The notes under the pieces were generated by a model. That model searched no databases, was not told the origin of the DNA, and saw only the letters and a program-made list of their open reading frames with translations. 64,000 nucleotides of DNA from Chromobotia macracanthus (Eukaryota; Chordata; Actinopteri; Cypriniformes; Botiidae). Made by a program: the position numbers and the translations under genes. The stretch is taken from NCBI GenBank assembly GCA_036877525.1, contig JAZGTH010000004.1, forward strand, positions 14,030,001 through 14,094,000. Direction: 5' to 3'. Below, piece after piece: positions 45,039 through 56,885 of this stretch (its first letter is position 1; each line of letters opens with the position of its first letter).

Positions 45039-45725
45039 TCACTGCTTTCTTTTCTGTATGCATACTACAGGATGTGGTGAAAGCAAATCTGTTCTGGGAC
45101 AATAGTGTTCGGGAGTTTTCGCTTTATAATCAACCATTAGGTATCCAAAAGGCTTACTGGTAGCATCATTACAGCACTCCATAAAAATTTTTGTGTTTCC
45201 TGGGTACATCTGTCTGCCTAGTACATTGACCTGATTAGCATCTCTGGGGTTTTTAAACAACACCAGATAATTTGTATTTAAACTAATGGTCCTACTGGAT
45301 TTGCCCTGACAAAATAAATTCTGTACAATATAAATTGCGCTAAGGTTTCTATGATGTACATACTGTGTGAATACCTTTTCAATTTCATTGTTACCACTGG
45401 CCTCTTTCATCATGTCATCAATAATCAGCAAATTAGTTTGGCTGACAGGGAGCAAAATATCATCATTCTGAGATTGAGGTATTCCTTTAATTTTGTACAT
45501 TTTCAATAATTCATTATACAAGGGTTGCCAACAGTCATAATTATATACAATATTAACATTTTTAGAAATCAAATTTACAGCATTTTGTAATAACATTTTT
45601 ACAAAAAAAGACTTCCCAGAGTTTGATGGTCCACTTATTACACATGAAAATGGGTGTTGTAGTCTGAAATCAAAACCATCTGTATCTCGCACACCCCTAT
45701 GACCAAAAAGTTTGCCAGAAGCCAT
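45039..45725 (-). CDS. Polinton packaging ATPase (FtsK/HerA, A32-like)
   Basis: An intact frame of 228 codons. Walker A is SGPSNSGKSFF near residues 31-41 and Walker B is LLIIDDMM near residue 97. Downstream polar residues (FTQYVHHRNLSAIYIVQNLF) match the sensor region of A32-type ATPases, which pump DNA into the capsid. It starts MASGKLFGHRG. Its 5' end overlaps the PolB C-terminus by 29 bases, as expected for a compact gene pair. It is the best preserved of the recognised Polinton genes in this copy. Length is about normal. Confidence 0.88.
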   Translation of the reverse strand: MASGKLFGHRGVRDTDGFDFRLQHPFSCVISGPSNSGKSFFVKMLLQNAVNLISKNVNIVYNYDCWQPLYNELLKMYKIKGIPQSQNDDILLPVSQTNLLIIDDMMKEASGNNEIEKVFTQYVHHRNLSAIYIVQNLFCQGKSSRTISLNTNYLVLFKNPRDANQVNVLGRQMYPGNTKIFMECCNDATSKPFGYLMVDYKAKTPEHYCPRTDLLSPHPVVCIQKRKQ

Positions 45726-48660
45726 ATGGAAGTGTGGTGTAATCAGAGAGCAGGACTCGTTTGTTATACACTACCTTGAACTTTTTAACAACTGATTTGT
45801 TGTGTAGTGTGAGACGCCTTTTATTTCTGACAGTGTTGTCAGTGTATGCTAGAATATGTTGACTATTACCACCCCTAACAATATGATGATCAACAAGACC
45901 AATCAGTGTGTCTAACCTAACAGCTTTTGAGTTAACAGCATTGAGAGTGATCCCTTTGGCTTTCATACAGGCCTTCCCCTTTACTGTCCTATAGCCATAT
46001 GTTTTTGGACCTGATGATCAGAATTTGTTATATGGTCGTTATTGCCAATCTTGTCAGTTAGGTTGTCACAGGTCTGACCACTTTTCCCACTGGTAGCATC
46101 ACTGAATTAGCGCCACAGAGTTTGACACAAATGAGAAATGCTTAATGTCATAACCGTCACCAAAAATGTGTTGGGCAAACTGTTCAGGGTCTTAAATCAA
46201 CTCTGTGGTGGGCAGGTTTTCCCTCTTTGAAAATCTACCCCACAAACTATTTAGCAATAGCTTGTTAATAGAACGGCGTGCAGGGTTAAGACTTATCGTG
46301 TCAGGATGCAGTCTGATGCCCTCTTTCTCAAAGTAATTATTAATGTATGATTCTTTGTCGACATCTGTCACAACATGAGCTGGGTAGCCACTGGCCTCTT
46401 GTTTGTATTGCAGAAATGTTTTTACATAGCCGCTAAACAAGGTATCTGATCGCTGAGGGAAATGCCACACCTCGTCCACCTTTGTCACAACCTAACCTAA
46501 GGCCTTTCTTCTCTAGGCCCTAACTTCTCTAAGGCCCTTAACAATTCAACACTAACCCAGCAACATGTGATAGCCCTTTCCTCATCCGTATGCCTACACA
46601 TGATGGTCTGAATTTGCTGGTCAGCACATGTACGACAGAGTGAAAACATCAACTTCCCACCAGTCCTATAGGGAAGAACCGGGTGAAGCAGCTGTCGTGG
46701 TGGTTGAACAGTGGCCTTGACAAATCCATAATAATTTTCAAGAGGTTCAAAATCCTTGAATATTATTTGGGGGTGTCCAATGGGCTAACATTTCTTGGCC
46801 TGGCAGAATGGGTACAAACTTGTAAAGTCAACATAATATATCTTCTCACCTTCAATGGGTTTATGATACAGCTTGTATGCATTAGTACACCCTCCAAATA
46901 GAGCATCACAGGGCTTCAGCCTTTCAGGATGTATGTATGAGGCCATTTTTCACCTTACCTTTAGAGCATGTTGAACATACACCCCACGTGTTTTTTTGAC
47001 ATATTCAAGCCATTCGATGAAAATGTATGTGTATATGAAATGTGTGATATGAAATGAGTATGTTTTTTCCTGGTTTGTGTATGCATTGTTGTGGGTTAGA
47101 GCTAGTGTGTCTTTTGGTAAATAGTGGGTTTATCCATGGCCATGCAACAAGCGGCTAAAGTGATGTATCTAAACGGGTCGAGGCTGGTACATTGAATGAA
47201 TTCATCACGGTACTTCATGCATGCCTCTCTGAGCAACACAACATTGTTAATACAGTACATTTCTAGTTCTTTTTTTTTAAAATCAAAGATGTTGTTAGCC
47301 AATGTATCATACGAGGAATTTAACTGCACCCTGTCTTTGTCTGACATGGTCTCGTACCCATAGAAATGTTTGTCAGGGTATGGTCCTATGTAATTTTCAT
47401 TCTCTAACCTGTTGAAATGATGTGGGAAGTAGCCTTTATCTTCACAGGACAGTTTTAACGCTGCAGCAGTCTTGGCTAAATGCATAGGAATGAATGAATA
47501 GCTGTCGATAAAACCCTGCTTGAAGGTGGTGTCATACATTAAAATTTGACGACATTCCTGCATTGTGACTCTAAAGTGTGAGCCCTGATTTTATGAAATA
47601 TTCCAAGTTGTCAAAACCAGAAGTGTTGTAGGTCACCCAAATAACCGACCGGGTGCACACGTGTGCGGCTTGGGATTTGATCCTTTAACATGGTAACGTC
47701 TATTACATTTTTTTACAGTATTTTGTAACATCACACTGTGCAAATTGCTCCCTTAGGGGTGGTTGTTTATGCATATTGTAGCAAGTTTTACAGTATCGCA
47801 AACAGTCAAGGCAATGCTTTATTTTAGTGGGGTGTTTATAACAATCGGGTCCATTGCAAACATTACAGACATATTTTCAATGATGATCTCTACGACTAGT
47901 AAATCCTTGGTAACAGTAAACGCTTTCAAGTTCTTAATCATAAAATAATGGCCTTCATGTAGGTACAGGAACACTGTTTTGTAATGAGGTACATCAGTGG
48001 TTGTATTCTTCTCCAACATACCATAGCTTAACCTGTGAAAGACCACTATTTTAATGTGTAACATGCGCTCAAACCGTCTGATGTGATTAAAACCTTATTA
48101 AGGTCATTAAAATCTTATCCTGTTCAGAGTAACCCCCAGACTTCTGCATTGCTATATTGCTATAGGCTCTAGATCTATGTGTGGTTTCTGAGGGTTTAGA
48201 AAATGTGCCAGACAGATTGTAAAACAAAGACTGTTTGAAAGATTGATGGGGCAGAAGAGACTCATCCTGTTTCTACCAATGGTTTCGTCGTGATAAATCA
48301 CGTATCTTTCAATATGCTCCCCCTTGTTTACTCCTTGCTATAGATAAATTTTATTACATACTTTATTACAAATTATCATCAACCAACACTTTAGAGTTAC
48401 TCTGCATTATCTTCTCGAACTGATTTGTAAAGATGTCTGTACTGTAGTTGTTGCTAGGCATCAAAAGAGCTATAACATCACCTGTCAGACTGGGACCTCT
48501 TAATGTTATGCTAATTACCCCATTATTGCCAGCCAATAATCTGGAAAATGAAACTATTTCTGACAAAGCATCTTGCAAAAAAACGACATAGTCGGCTAAG
48601 TCTGTGGAAGATATACCCTGTAGGTTTATGTGTTTACGTATTTCCAGACTATTGACTCTG
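45697..48660 (-). pseudogene. Polinton protein-primed DNA polymerase B, broken
   Basis: Pieces in N-to-C order on the minus strand: 48578-48366 (N-terminal), 48064-47819 (LYLHEGHYFMIKNLKAF), 47563-47102 (exonuclease region with DSYSFIPMHLA and EMYCINNVVLLREAC), motif A as YYVDFTSLYPFCQ near 46840, motif B as KLLLNSLWGRFS near 46250, and the C-terminal GPKTYGYRT plus KGITLNAVNSK ending at 45697. The catalytic motif C (Asp-rich) between motif B and the C-terminus was not found, so polymerase activity is lost. It would replicate the element from a terminal protein. Many frameshifts are present. Confidence 0.85.
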
Positions 48661-48975
48661 GGTCATGTCAACATCACTTTGTGTTAAGCTCATGGCAGGT
48701 AAATCTGGAACAGGTGTATTATGTGGTTGCCTAACAGGTCCCTCCCCCACCTGATGATTATTTAAATGACTGTCTAATTCTATATGTTGTTCTGGATGTC
48801 TGTCCATCATTGTATTCACAATGTCTAGTAATTCTAACAGTGTGTCTGTTGTAGACCTAGGTCTATTCAGTTCATCCATTATATGATTTAAATATATCAG
48901 TCTGTCCGTATTGTTTTTAGAGTAATCCTTATCACTGTACCGCTTAACCCCAGCTAAAAATAAAAAGAAGCACAA
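48649..48975 (-). pseudogene. N-terminal extension of PolB or separate small ORF
   Basis: A frame of 108 codons, charged and helix-rich (NHIMDELNRPRSTTDTLLELL, with HPEQHIELD), continues toward PolB. A second small region (49466-49150, starting MSPVGDTNPEELL) has coiled-coil-like pieces in broken frames upstream. They may form the N-terminal region of the PolB gene, which is long in Polintons, or a separate gene. No catalytic motif is seen. Confidence 0.35.
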
Positions 48976-49466
48976 AAGAGGACAAACAAACCATCAGAAA
49001 ATAGAACAACCCAAAATGCAATGTGTTATTTAGCAATGACTAAATAACACAGTCTAAATAACAATGATGTTGTAAATGTAGATGAAGAAACAACTAAATA
49101 TTGAAAGCGTTTAAGACTCACCCAAACTTCTGAAGCAAAATGATCACCTTTTTAACAAGTCTGTGGTCAGGTCACGATCATTGATCACACTTCGGCTCTG
49201 GTTACCAAGCAAATGCTCCCTGGCTAGAATTTCTTTGATCCAAACGTCTTACTGTTGTAGCTTTTTCTCAATAACATCCAAACAACTTCCAATGGTGTTA
49301 TATTGGGACATCAGCGAATTAAAATCGCCCTGTATTTGTTCAAACAGACTATGCTTGCCTGTTACAGGCCGTGACTCCTGTCTGTAAAGCTTCTGATTCG
49401 ATTGAATGTTATTGAGTTTTCGTTATTGAGCAATTCCTCAGGATTCGTATCCCCCACGGGGCTCAT

Positions 49467-50126
49467 TCTGATGTGTATCTTTAGGGACTTGAGAGAATTC
49501 AGAAGGTGCGAATATAATTTATATCTGCCACAGCGTTGTCGTCCACATGCTTTTTTCTAGTAGGGATATCAAACATTGTGAGCCGGTTTCCATCAGGAGT
49601 ATTCGAGAGGTAATGATACAGACATATTTGAATGACCATACGTTCCCCAGTCAGTAAAAAACATGTTGGGACATATCAGAAAAACTAGAAACAGAAAAGT
49701 AGATGATGACACAGAATGCTAAAGCATTTTTTTTTACTTTTGTCAATATGTCATTCTGTGATTATCTAGAGATATAAGAGAGAGAGAATAAAGGCATTAA
49801 ATTATTAACACCCACACGGACATCTGTCACTCTGAATAGGTAACTTCCCAAGCCAGAAGTCAGAAGCGTTATTCTTTGTTTTAACAACCGCTATTAAAAC
49901 CATTTGTAAGAAACCTTAAGAGGTAACGACACAAACACAAAGTTGGGGTATGTCCTTTAATTAGAAAGCTAGATAAAGACACACTGAGATAAAATGGAAG
50001 CCCAAAGACCATACGCATTCATTCTGTGTCTGAAGTGTAAACACTACAAATGGAACACAGCTCTTACTACAGTCAATACACACATACATCGTAAACAGTT
50101 ACTTACCCTTTACAAACTTTTCACAC
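49467..50126. other. Polinton subterminal non-coding region
   Basis: No gene. It is similar to 55041-55258 and 55722-56060 of the outer element (cacagaatgct, gacatctgtcactct, gtcctttaattagaaagcta). Confidence 0.7.
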
Positions 50127-50570
50127 ATTCACACCCACATGGCCAGAACGGAGTCAAGAGAAAGTCAGAAAACATCTGTTGTAGAAATGTGAGGAGAGGG
50201 TCTGAGAATTGTTGTGGACAGAACCAAAGGTTGGAGCAAATCTTACGCTCATAAACACCATGGACAAAACATGGTGTCTAGTTTTAAGTCTAGTTTGACA
50301 TGGACAAACTAGATTTAAAAACACACAAACCCCAAAACAGGGCAATAAATTCAGAGGTTGGCCAGATCCTCTCCAGGGGGCTCTACAGAGCTAGAGTAGG
50401 GAGGGGGCACTTCCTCAGGAGCTTGATGGAAAGAGGTTAAAAGTACATTTTGCACATATACATGATTGACATGTAAAACTAGACTAAAATCGGACTCCCT
50501 CCCAAAATAGGTTAATAAATTAATGAGTTTTTGATTGACAGTTGACACACAGTTTATTGTAATAACTACT
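50127..50570 (-). repeat. Polinton right terminal inverted repeat
   Basis: It is about 444 bp against 397 bp on the left. Extra sequence near 50250-50330 includes two short perfect hairpins (50255-50277 and an adjacent one around tctagtttg). Confidence 0.9.
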
Positions 50571-50859
50571 ATTATATCAATAACATGTAATGGAATGTCC
50601 TTTGGGTGATACCGAACTGTTGTTTCTTTCCAGATAAACACTGACCCTACATAAAATAAACAAAGTGAAAATGCCACACTAGGACACACAAACTGATGTT
50701 CTGTACAAAAAATTTCCCCTATGGTGAATTGAATGGTTAGGTTAGGGACTGGATAAACTTGAACAAGCTAATGGGGGCAGTAAGTGAGTAGATTTCTTCA
50801 CTTGAGGGAGTGGCTGCTCCCTCCCTAAAAGAGGAAGTTCTGTCCCTGAGCTCTTACAC

Positions 50860-53190
50860 CACCAGGTCTGCACCAACACTTGACAGAGCACGACAATGTG
50901 AGCTGTGTATCCATTTAGTCTTATCCTGCACTTTAACTGCTGTAGGCGTGATTAGGAGAATTTGGTAAGGTCCTTCTCATTTAGGACCTAACTTTTCCCG
51001 TCTTAGAATTTTAACAAACCATTTGTCCTGGTAAAAAGCCTTTTCTACAGCTTGTGACAGCTCTTCACAATACTGTAGTAAATTGTCTGACAAAAGGTGT
51101 ATGTCTGCATGTTTTAAATCAACGTGTCCTGGAGTCTTCATAGGTCACCCTGTGATAACCTCAAAAGGACTTATCCCTCCTAATCCCTTGTGACCTGAAG
51201 CCCTCATACTCATCAACACCACTGGTAACACTGTAACCCAATCTTTGTGTTCAGCTAGGGCTTTAGCTATTTTCGCTTTTATATTTTTGTTGGCTCTTTC
51301 TACCATTCCTGAACTTTGAGGGTGACCTGGACAATGAAAAAACCATTTAGTGTTTAACATGGTGCACAGTTCAGTGCAAACAGTTCCTGTGAAGTGAGCT
51401 CCCTGATCTGAGTCTATATATAATGGTAATCCCCACCTGGGAATTATCTCTTGAGCCAAAATTTTGCAGTTTGTGTTGCTGTTGCTTTCGAGCAGGGAAT
51501 AGCTTCCACCCATCTGGAGAATTTATCAATGATCACTAACACCACTGAATAACCCTTACACCTATCCATTGAAATATAATCAACCTGCAAATGAGAAAAA
51601 GGACCATCTGGGCCTAGGGCATGTTGCTAGGGGGGATGTGGTTTTGCAGGGACATGAGCCTAGCATGTTACACATCGATCATACACATTTTGGGCATACT
51701 TATTAGCTCTTTTAGCCCACCATGATTTGTTAAATGCCATCACCATTTGTTTAACCCCCCTGTGTCCCAACATATATTTTTGTGACATCACCCATGGTAG
51801 GATAGAATTTGGGCATACCACTCTGGTATCTTTAGTCCAAATTCCTTGTTTGTTCAAGATAGCACCCTCACTCATCCATTCCCAGATTTCTTCCTTACTG
51901 GCTGCTTCATGTATCTCTCTAATAGAGGTCAGATTAGTCAGTTTCAACTGATTTATTATTACTGTTTGTTGTGGCTGTGGTTGAGCCAATGCTGCGGCCT
52001 TGGCTGTTAGATCTGCTCTTTTGTTTCCCTTTCTTGTGTCGTGTCACCCTTGGTGTGTGCTTTAACCTTGAGAACACATACCACTGCAGGCAGATTGAGT
52101 GCATCTACCAACTCTGTGACTTCCTTCTGGTTTAGTATTGGTGTACCTACACTTGTGTTGTATCCCCTAGCCTTCCATATTTGCCCAAAATTATGCACTA
52201 CTCCACAGGCATATCTGCTTTCTGTGTAAATGTTACATCTCTTACTCTCAGCTATTTTGCAAGCTTCAGTGAGTGCAATTAGTTCTGCCACTTATGCTGT
52301 GGTGTTATCTGGCAATTGCTATCTAGCTGCTTTTAAAACTTGATTTTCATCCACTATAGCATAAGATGCTCTTCTAACCCCTTCCAAAATTTGTGAAGAG
52401 CCATCTACATACAGTGTTATGTCTGGATCAGAGATCAGGTTTGTCACATATACATCCCTCATCCTCTTTTCCTCCATCAATTTAATTTTTTTCAACATCT
52501 GTCCCCCCCCAGTAGAAATGTATCTACGTTTTCTACTGATGTTTTGCGGAGTGTGATGTGTGGTTGCTCTAACAATGCACGCCATCTTGACCAGCGTGGT
52601 AAAGTGACGCATGTGACTCTTCCCATGGAAAGCATGGCCAAATTTCATGTTTACAATGAATTATCAAATTGTTGTCCAATATTTTGGGTGCAGTATTAAT
52701 GACAGCATAAGAGACTGCTTCAAGGGCTCTCTCAGGGCAGAGCTATAATAACCTACGGGTTTAAGGACAGAGGACATGTAACCTTGTTTCTCTGCTACAA
52801 ACAAATGATAATCAGCTGCTCTTGGGCAGGCGAGGGCAGGTACGTGTTTCAATTCAAGTTTCAGTTGCTCGAATTGCTGCATTGCAGCGTTAGAAAGGAC
52901 AACTTGTTTATTGTTCTTGGCATGGCCCTTCAGAGCTATCTGTGATTCTGATGTTTTTTATGCATAATTTTCTACCCATAGGCAACAGAAGTTAAACAAT
53001 CCCAATACTGATCTGAGTTCATGTATTGTTGTGGGTAACTTTAGATTGTCTAGTGCAGGGGTACGGCTTGGCAAGGGGAGTCGGCCTTGAGCAGATATCA
53101 CTTGTCCCAGGAAATCAATTGAAGGTTTTGCATGCTGAGCTTTGTTTTAACTAACTACCTGGCCATCAACATGCAACAAGTCAAGCAACG
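50860..53190 (-). pseudogene. pol: retroviral pol (RT end, RNase H, integrase), broken
   Basis: From the 5' side on the minus strand: the end of RT (VDGQ-like and FLGQVIS, thumb region 52882-52664), RNase H with LYVDGSSQILEG and AELIALTEAC, where the Asp of the third site reads TESRYA instead of the usual Asp-Ser, then integrase. The zinc-binding part (51989-51660) has HRGVKQMV and CVTC. The core (51513-51145) has GAHFTGT and VERANKNIK, and the C-terminal KLGPK-EGPYQIL ends near 50870. Protease and the RT palm with its YxDD are missing through deletion. Frames are broken by stops. The Polinton inserted 3' of this gene. Confidence 0.75.
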
Positions 53191-53299
53191 CTTCCATATC
53201 TCTCATGTGTATTCTCATCAGTATCTAATTTAGCTTTAGGCTGATAAACAGCCAAATGAAGTTCAGTATTGCAATCTTGAATCTGTGTGTGTAGTCCTC

Positions 53300-54415
53300 T
53301 AATGTTTTACCTGGGCTTTGTTTCATTGATGTGATCAAACTCAATTTCCACTGTCTTTAACTTTTTCAGAAACTCAGCAATGATCTTTCTGCCAGCCTTT
53401 TTAACTTCAAAGTGTGAATGGCATTCAATTGCTTAGTCAATAACTTGATCAATTTGCGCTTATTTGTCTTTGTCAAAACAAGCTTCAGCATCATTAATAT
53501 GTCCCTAAAGGAGTATGAATACACATCAGCACATTCATGTAGCTGTTCCATTGCCTCATATGGGTTATCATAAGGTTTGAGAGACTTGGAGAGGCTAACT
53601 ATTTGATCTGGCTGTAATGGATTATATCTAAGCACTGTTTTCTTTTTTTCTTGTGGTCATTTGTTCTGCCTCCTCCAGTGCCTCCTCCTACCGCTTCTGT
53701 CTCTCCCTGAGCCACATATACTGGTCTTAGTGACTTTTTCTCATTGTCTGGATGATCTATCGATCGCACAGCCCACTCAGAATAGTCTTCTTCAGTAGAG
53801 GAACTTGAACTCACAGGATCTAAATCACTCTGTTCCTCCCAAAAAGGAGGAACCCACTTTCCTGAAATAGGGTTTTTGTCAAAAAACTAAGGATCAACAA
53901 ACTCAGGCTTGTTAAGATCTGGATACAAGTTTTGGACTTAGAGGTTGAAGCGTGAGGTGTTGAATCTTTTACTATAGCCTCTTGCTTTTCCAAACTTTTG
54001 AGCTTTCCATTTACCACTCTCAGTTGCCCTGTTAATGAATCATTAGCCTTTTGCAGCCTATAATTTTGCAGCCTAACCTGAGCTTCTTTTAATTCTTTCT
54101 TTTGTTGCCTGTCCATGATTCCCTTTAATTGTCTGCATTTCACAATCAAAGCATGCACAACCTCATTTAAGGGTTTCTTTTTCATGGTTCTTTGAAAACT
54201 CTCAAAAGTTCATCAACTGTCCAACTGTTTTTCCCCATTTCAAACCTCTTTATAAGCTTCTCCTCATGTTTCTGAATGTTTAAACTGTTTTCTAGATGTT
54301 TTAAGCCTTTCAATATCACATTTTGCACTTTACAGTGATCAGATTCCTCCACCCCAGACTCTAACTCCTCCATTTTCATAGACCTCTTTAAGCAGCATCT
54401 AACGGACATACTCAC
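53300..54415 (-). pseudogene. gag: retroviral gag, broken
   Basis: Four overlapping minus-strand frames (54415-54182, 54185-53820, 53814-53599, 53635-53366) share order and spacing of a gamma-type Gag. The first two are charged and coiled-coil-like (KELKEAQVRLQNYRLQKAND). The last looks like capsid (RYNPLQPDQIVSLSKSLKPY). No nucleocapsid knuckle is seen and the frame runs straight into RT-end sequence, so the 3' part of gag and the 5' part of pol are deleted. Gag would form the particle. Confidence 0.55.
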
Positions 54416-54716
54416 TTACTGGTGGTAATATTAATGACTATTTATAATAATCTTTGACCTCTGAAGGCTCTCTTACCTGGGCAGAATAGCCAATGTCTCT
54501 GGTCTGAACCTCTGATGGTTAGATGGTTCGGTGGTACCTCAATTCATCACACTCTTACATGACAAATCGGTGCCACTGTGTCACCTCAATCCATCAAACC
54601 AGGTCCACCCGTTCTTCCTCTGCTTTAATCTGCAACTCCAAATGCACCATCTAGCCACTGTGTAGGCACATTAAATTGCAGCAACACCATATAGGTACAG
54701 GTTTCACACAGGTTTC

Positions 54717-54734
54717 ATCCTGTTCGTGATGCCA
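54717..54734 (-). promoter_or_regulatory. provirus primer-binding site
   Basis: Three bases inside the 5' LTR the minus strand reads TGGCATCACGAACAGGAT. The TGG start is right for a tRNA CCA end. I could not match it to a particular tRNA. Confidence 0.65.
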
Positions 54735-54737
54735 AAA

Positions 54738-55036
54738 TGTTAGATCATGAATGAAGAGGCGAGGAGTCCAGGGTGGAGATGTTGATGTTTTTATTAAAGA
54801 CCCTTACTGTTCAAGTGTCAGCTTAGAAAGAGACCTGAGTACATAGAAATCACAACAACATATATCTCTCTTCTCAAGCATTTGGCATACTTCCCAGTTC
54901 CTAGGTGCACCATATCTTGTTTATCATTTCTTAACAGAAATATATGAGGTAGTTCAGCCTTGCATAAAACTTTGATTATGTTACACAGCATAAAAAGAAA
55001 AGAATGGAAATTTATAATACTAATTATGTCCCCACA
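54738..55036 (-). repeat. provirus 5' LTR
   Basis: It begins tgttagatcatgaat and ends tatgtccccaca. The GTGG flank at 55037 matches 37095-37098. Confidence 0.88.
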
Positions 55037-55040
55037 GTGG

Positions 55041-55258
55041 GTGTGGTCTTTAGTCTGGAAACTAAATGAAGTCACAGAATGCTAATCCCTGATTAAGCAA
55101 TGTTTTCACTTTTGTCAAAATGTCATTCTTTGATTAACTAGACTTCTAGTACACACATTAGATTTATTAACAACCATATTAGGGACATTTGTCACTCTAG
55201 ATAGGTATCTTCCCATGCCAGGAAGAGTCAGACAGGATGGGGCTGTATACTTTGTTAA
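55041..55258 (-). repeat. outer Polinton-like element, piece 2
   Basis: Continues from 37098 across the provirus and matches 49690-49860 (cacagaatgct, acatttgtcactct, taggta.cttccca). It is then cut by a solo LTR. Confidence 0.65.
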
Positions 55259-55716
55259 TGTTCTGAAGAAGGTCCCTGCTCCACCTCCTCCGTGCCACCA
55301 GAGGGAACCATCTCCAAAATTATTCACTTTTGATTCTGACTACGTTTCCCATAATGCCCCATACCTGGGACTGATCACGTCCTCCTGCACCTGACGCTCA
55401 ATAACCACTGCATATAAACCCCAGTCTTTCATGTAGTCATTGCAAAGTCGCAAAACAAGACTTTGCAATGACTACATGAAAGACTGGGGCACATGGTGAC
55501 ATTTCTGAGTGGTTTCCCACACCTTTGGATTATTTTGATCTTGGACTGTTTACCCCGTTTCTGCCTGTTTGCTGCCTGCCATGACCCTTGCCTGTCTCAT
55601 ATTCGACCCCTCTGCCTTGCCTCTGCTAACCCCGTTTACTGGTACACAACCCTGCCTGTTTGTTTGTGTAAATAAGTGCTGCAAATCAATCCTTGTGAGT
55701 CTCACTTGTCATTACA
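55259..55716 (+). repeat. chromovirus solo LTR
   Basis: It starts tgttctgaagaagg and ends gtcattaca, flanked by GTTAA on both sides (55254-55258 and 55717-55721). TATA-like catataaacc is at 55411-55420 and tgcaaagtc at 55441-55449, as in the other chromovirus LTRs. A perfect hairpin occupies 55419-55489. Recombination between two LTRs usually leaves such a relic. Confidence 0.88.
55419..55489. repeat. perfect 31-bp hairpin in the solo LTR
   Basis: Arms 55419-55449 and 55459-55489 are exact reverse complements with a 9-base loop. The left arm runs from the TATA box to the predicted transcript start. Confidence 0.95.
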
Positions 55717-55721
55717 GTTAA

Positions 55722-56180
55722 AAGCGTCTAAAACAAATTCTTTGTTTTAACATCCTCTATAAAACCATTAGTAGGAAACCTTAGGAGGTAATGATACAAA
55801 CACATCTGAATGACCACACTTCGGGCATGTCCTTTAATCAGAAAACTAGATGAAGACACATTCAGATAAAATGGAAATCCAAAGTCTCAGATCATACACA
55901 CACCACACATTTCATTTTGTGTCTGAAGTGTGAACACTGCAAGTACACAGCTCTTAACACTGTCAACACTCATACACACCGTAGATGTTTGTTTACCCTA
56001 AACAAAACTTTTACACATTCGAACTTAATTGCTCACAATGGTGCTGCCAAGAAAGTCAGAAAACATCTGTAGAAAGGTGAGGGGCTAAGTTCCATAGGGA
56101 GATGGTCAGAGCCAAAGGTTGGAGCAAATCTTATTAAACATGATTGACATGTACAAATTAGACTAAAATCGTACAGGCCC
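55722..56180 (-). repeat. outer Polinton-like element, piece 3
   Basis: It resumes after the solo LTR and matches 49865-50480 with deletions (agtcagaaaacatctgtaga, gccaaaggttggagcaaatc). It is cut by the Gmr1-like element at 56181. Confidence 0.7.
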
Positions 56181-56865
56181 TGTTACGTCCCTTAGATTTT
56201 AATGTTAGGTGGTCTAGGGGTAAAGGGAGAATAACATTTAAAATTGTGTGTATGTGCATATGCGGGGGTGCTGACAAGCAAATAAAGAACAAAAATGTTC
56301 CCTAACAAACTTGTGACAATTTAATGTGGATAAAGTGAAGAGCTATTTACAATATTTACAATACAAGCAATGAAACATTTGAAAAAAAATGAAGGTGGGG
56401 AGGGGGAGTACGAGAGGTGCCAAATAAAGGAAAGAAACAAAAACCAAACACAGCTAGCTAATTTTTAGAGCCTAAGCTAACTACCAAAAGAAAAAATGTA
56501 GAGAAAAAAAAAAGATCTTCAGCGTAACGACGCCCTAACTAAACTGCTCTAACTAAACTTGACATAAACCGTACAGCGGGAGGCAACCTCTGCTAACCTA
56601 GTGTGTCTAATACATCCATATTTTCCTACATGCACAATGTATGTCGCGTGACCTACTTACCTGCTCACGCCTTCCCACCCTAGGGAATAACAAAGACGGA
56701 ACAGTAAAACGAAACGACTGTACAAATACTATATTGACAAAAGGACAACAATGTATTTACACACAATAAACAAGAAAACTCTGACGTATACTGTACAAAT
56801 CACAAAACAAGAGCGTATTGACACACAAATTTACGCAAGGTATGTACATAACGGTGTACGTAACA
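56181..56865 (-). repeat. Gmr1-like 3' LTR
   Basis: It is 685 bp. It lacks a segment of about 180 bp (62561-62740) and the SINE that are present in the other LTR. Confidence 0.92.
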
Positions 56866-56880
56866 CTTCCCCTCTTAAAT
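56866..56880 (-). promoter_or_regulatory. polypurine tract of the Gmr1-like element
   Basis: The minus strand reads aagaggggaag directly before the 3' LTR. Confidence 0.8.
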
Positions 56881-56885
56881 AGAAA

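Larger units (their letters stand above)
38978..50570. mobile_element. Maverick/Polinton DNA transposon
   Basis: An 11,593-bp element has inverted ends that begin AGTAGTTATTACAATAAACT on both sides and a 6-bp duplication ATTATA (38972-38977 and 50571-50576). Six-base duplications and termini starting AG are Polinton hallmarks. Plus-strand genes are small ORFs, integrase, penton-like, core-like and major capsid; minus-strand genes are packaging ATPase and protein-primed PolB. No maturation protease was found. It is shorter than the usual 15-20 kb and many genes are frameshifted, so it is inactive. It lies inside a provirus, between pol and env. Confidence 0.93.
37099..55036 (-). mobile_element. 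endogenous retrovirus (gamma-type), disrupted by a Polinton
   Basis: The LTRs at 37099-37355 and 54738-55036 share their ends and most of their length. A 4-bp duplication GTGG flanks the whole (37095-37098 and 55037-55040). On the minus strand the order is LTR, primer site, gag, pol, env, polypurine tract, LTR. All genes are broken, and 11.6 kb of Polinton separates pol from env. The 4-bp duplication and the CX6CC transmembrane protein fit gamma-type retroviruses. Confidence 0.88.
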
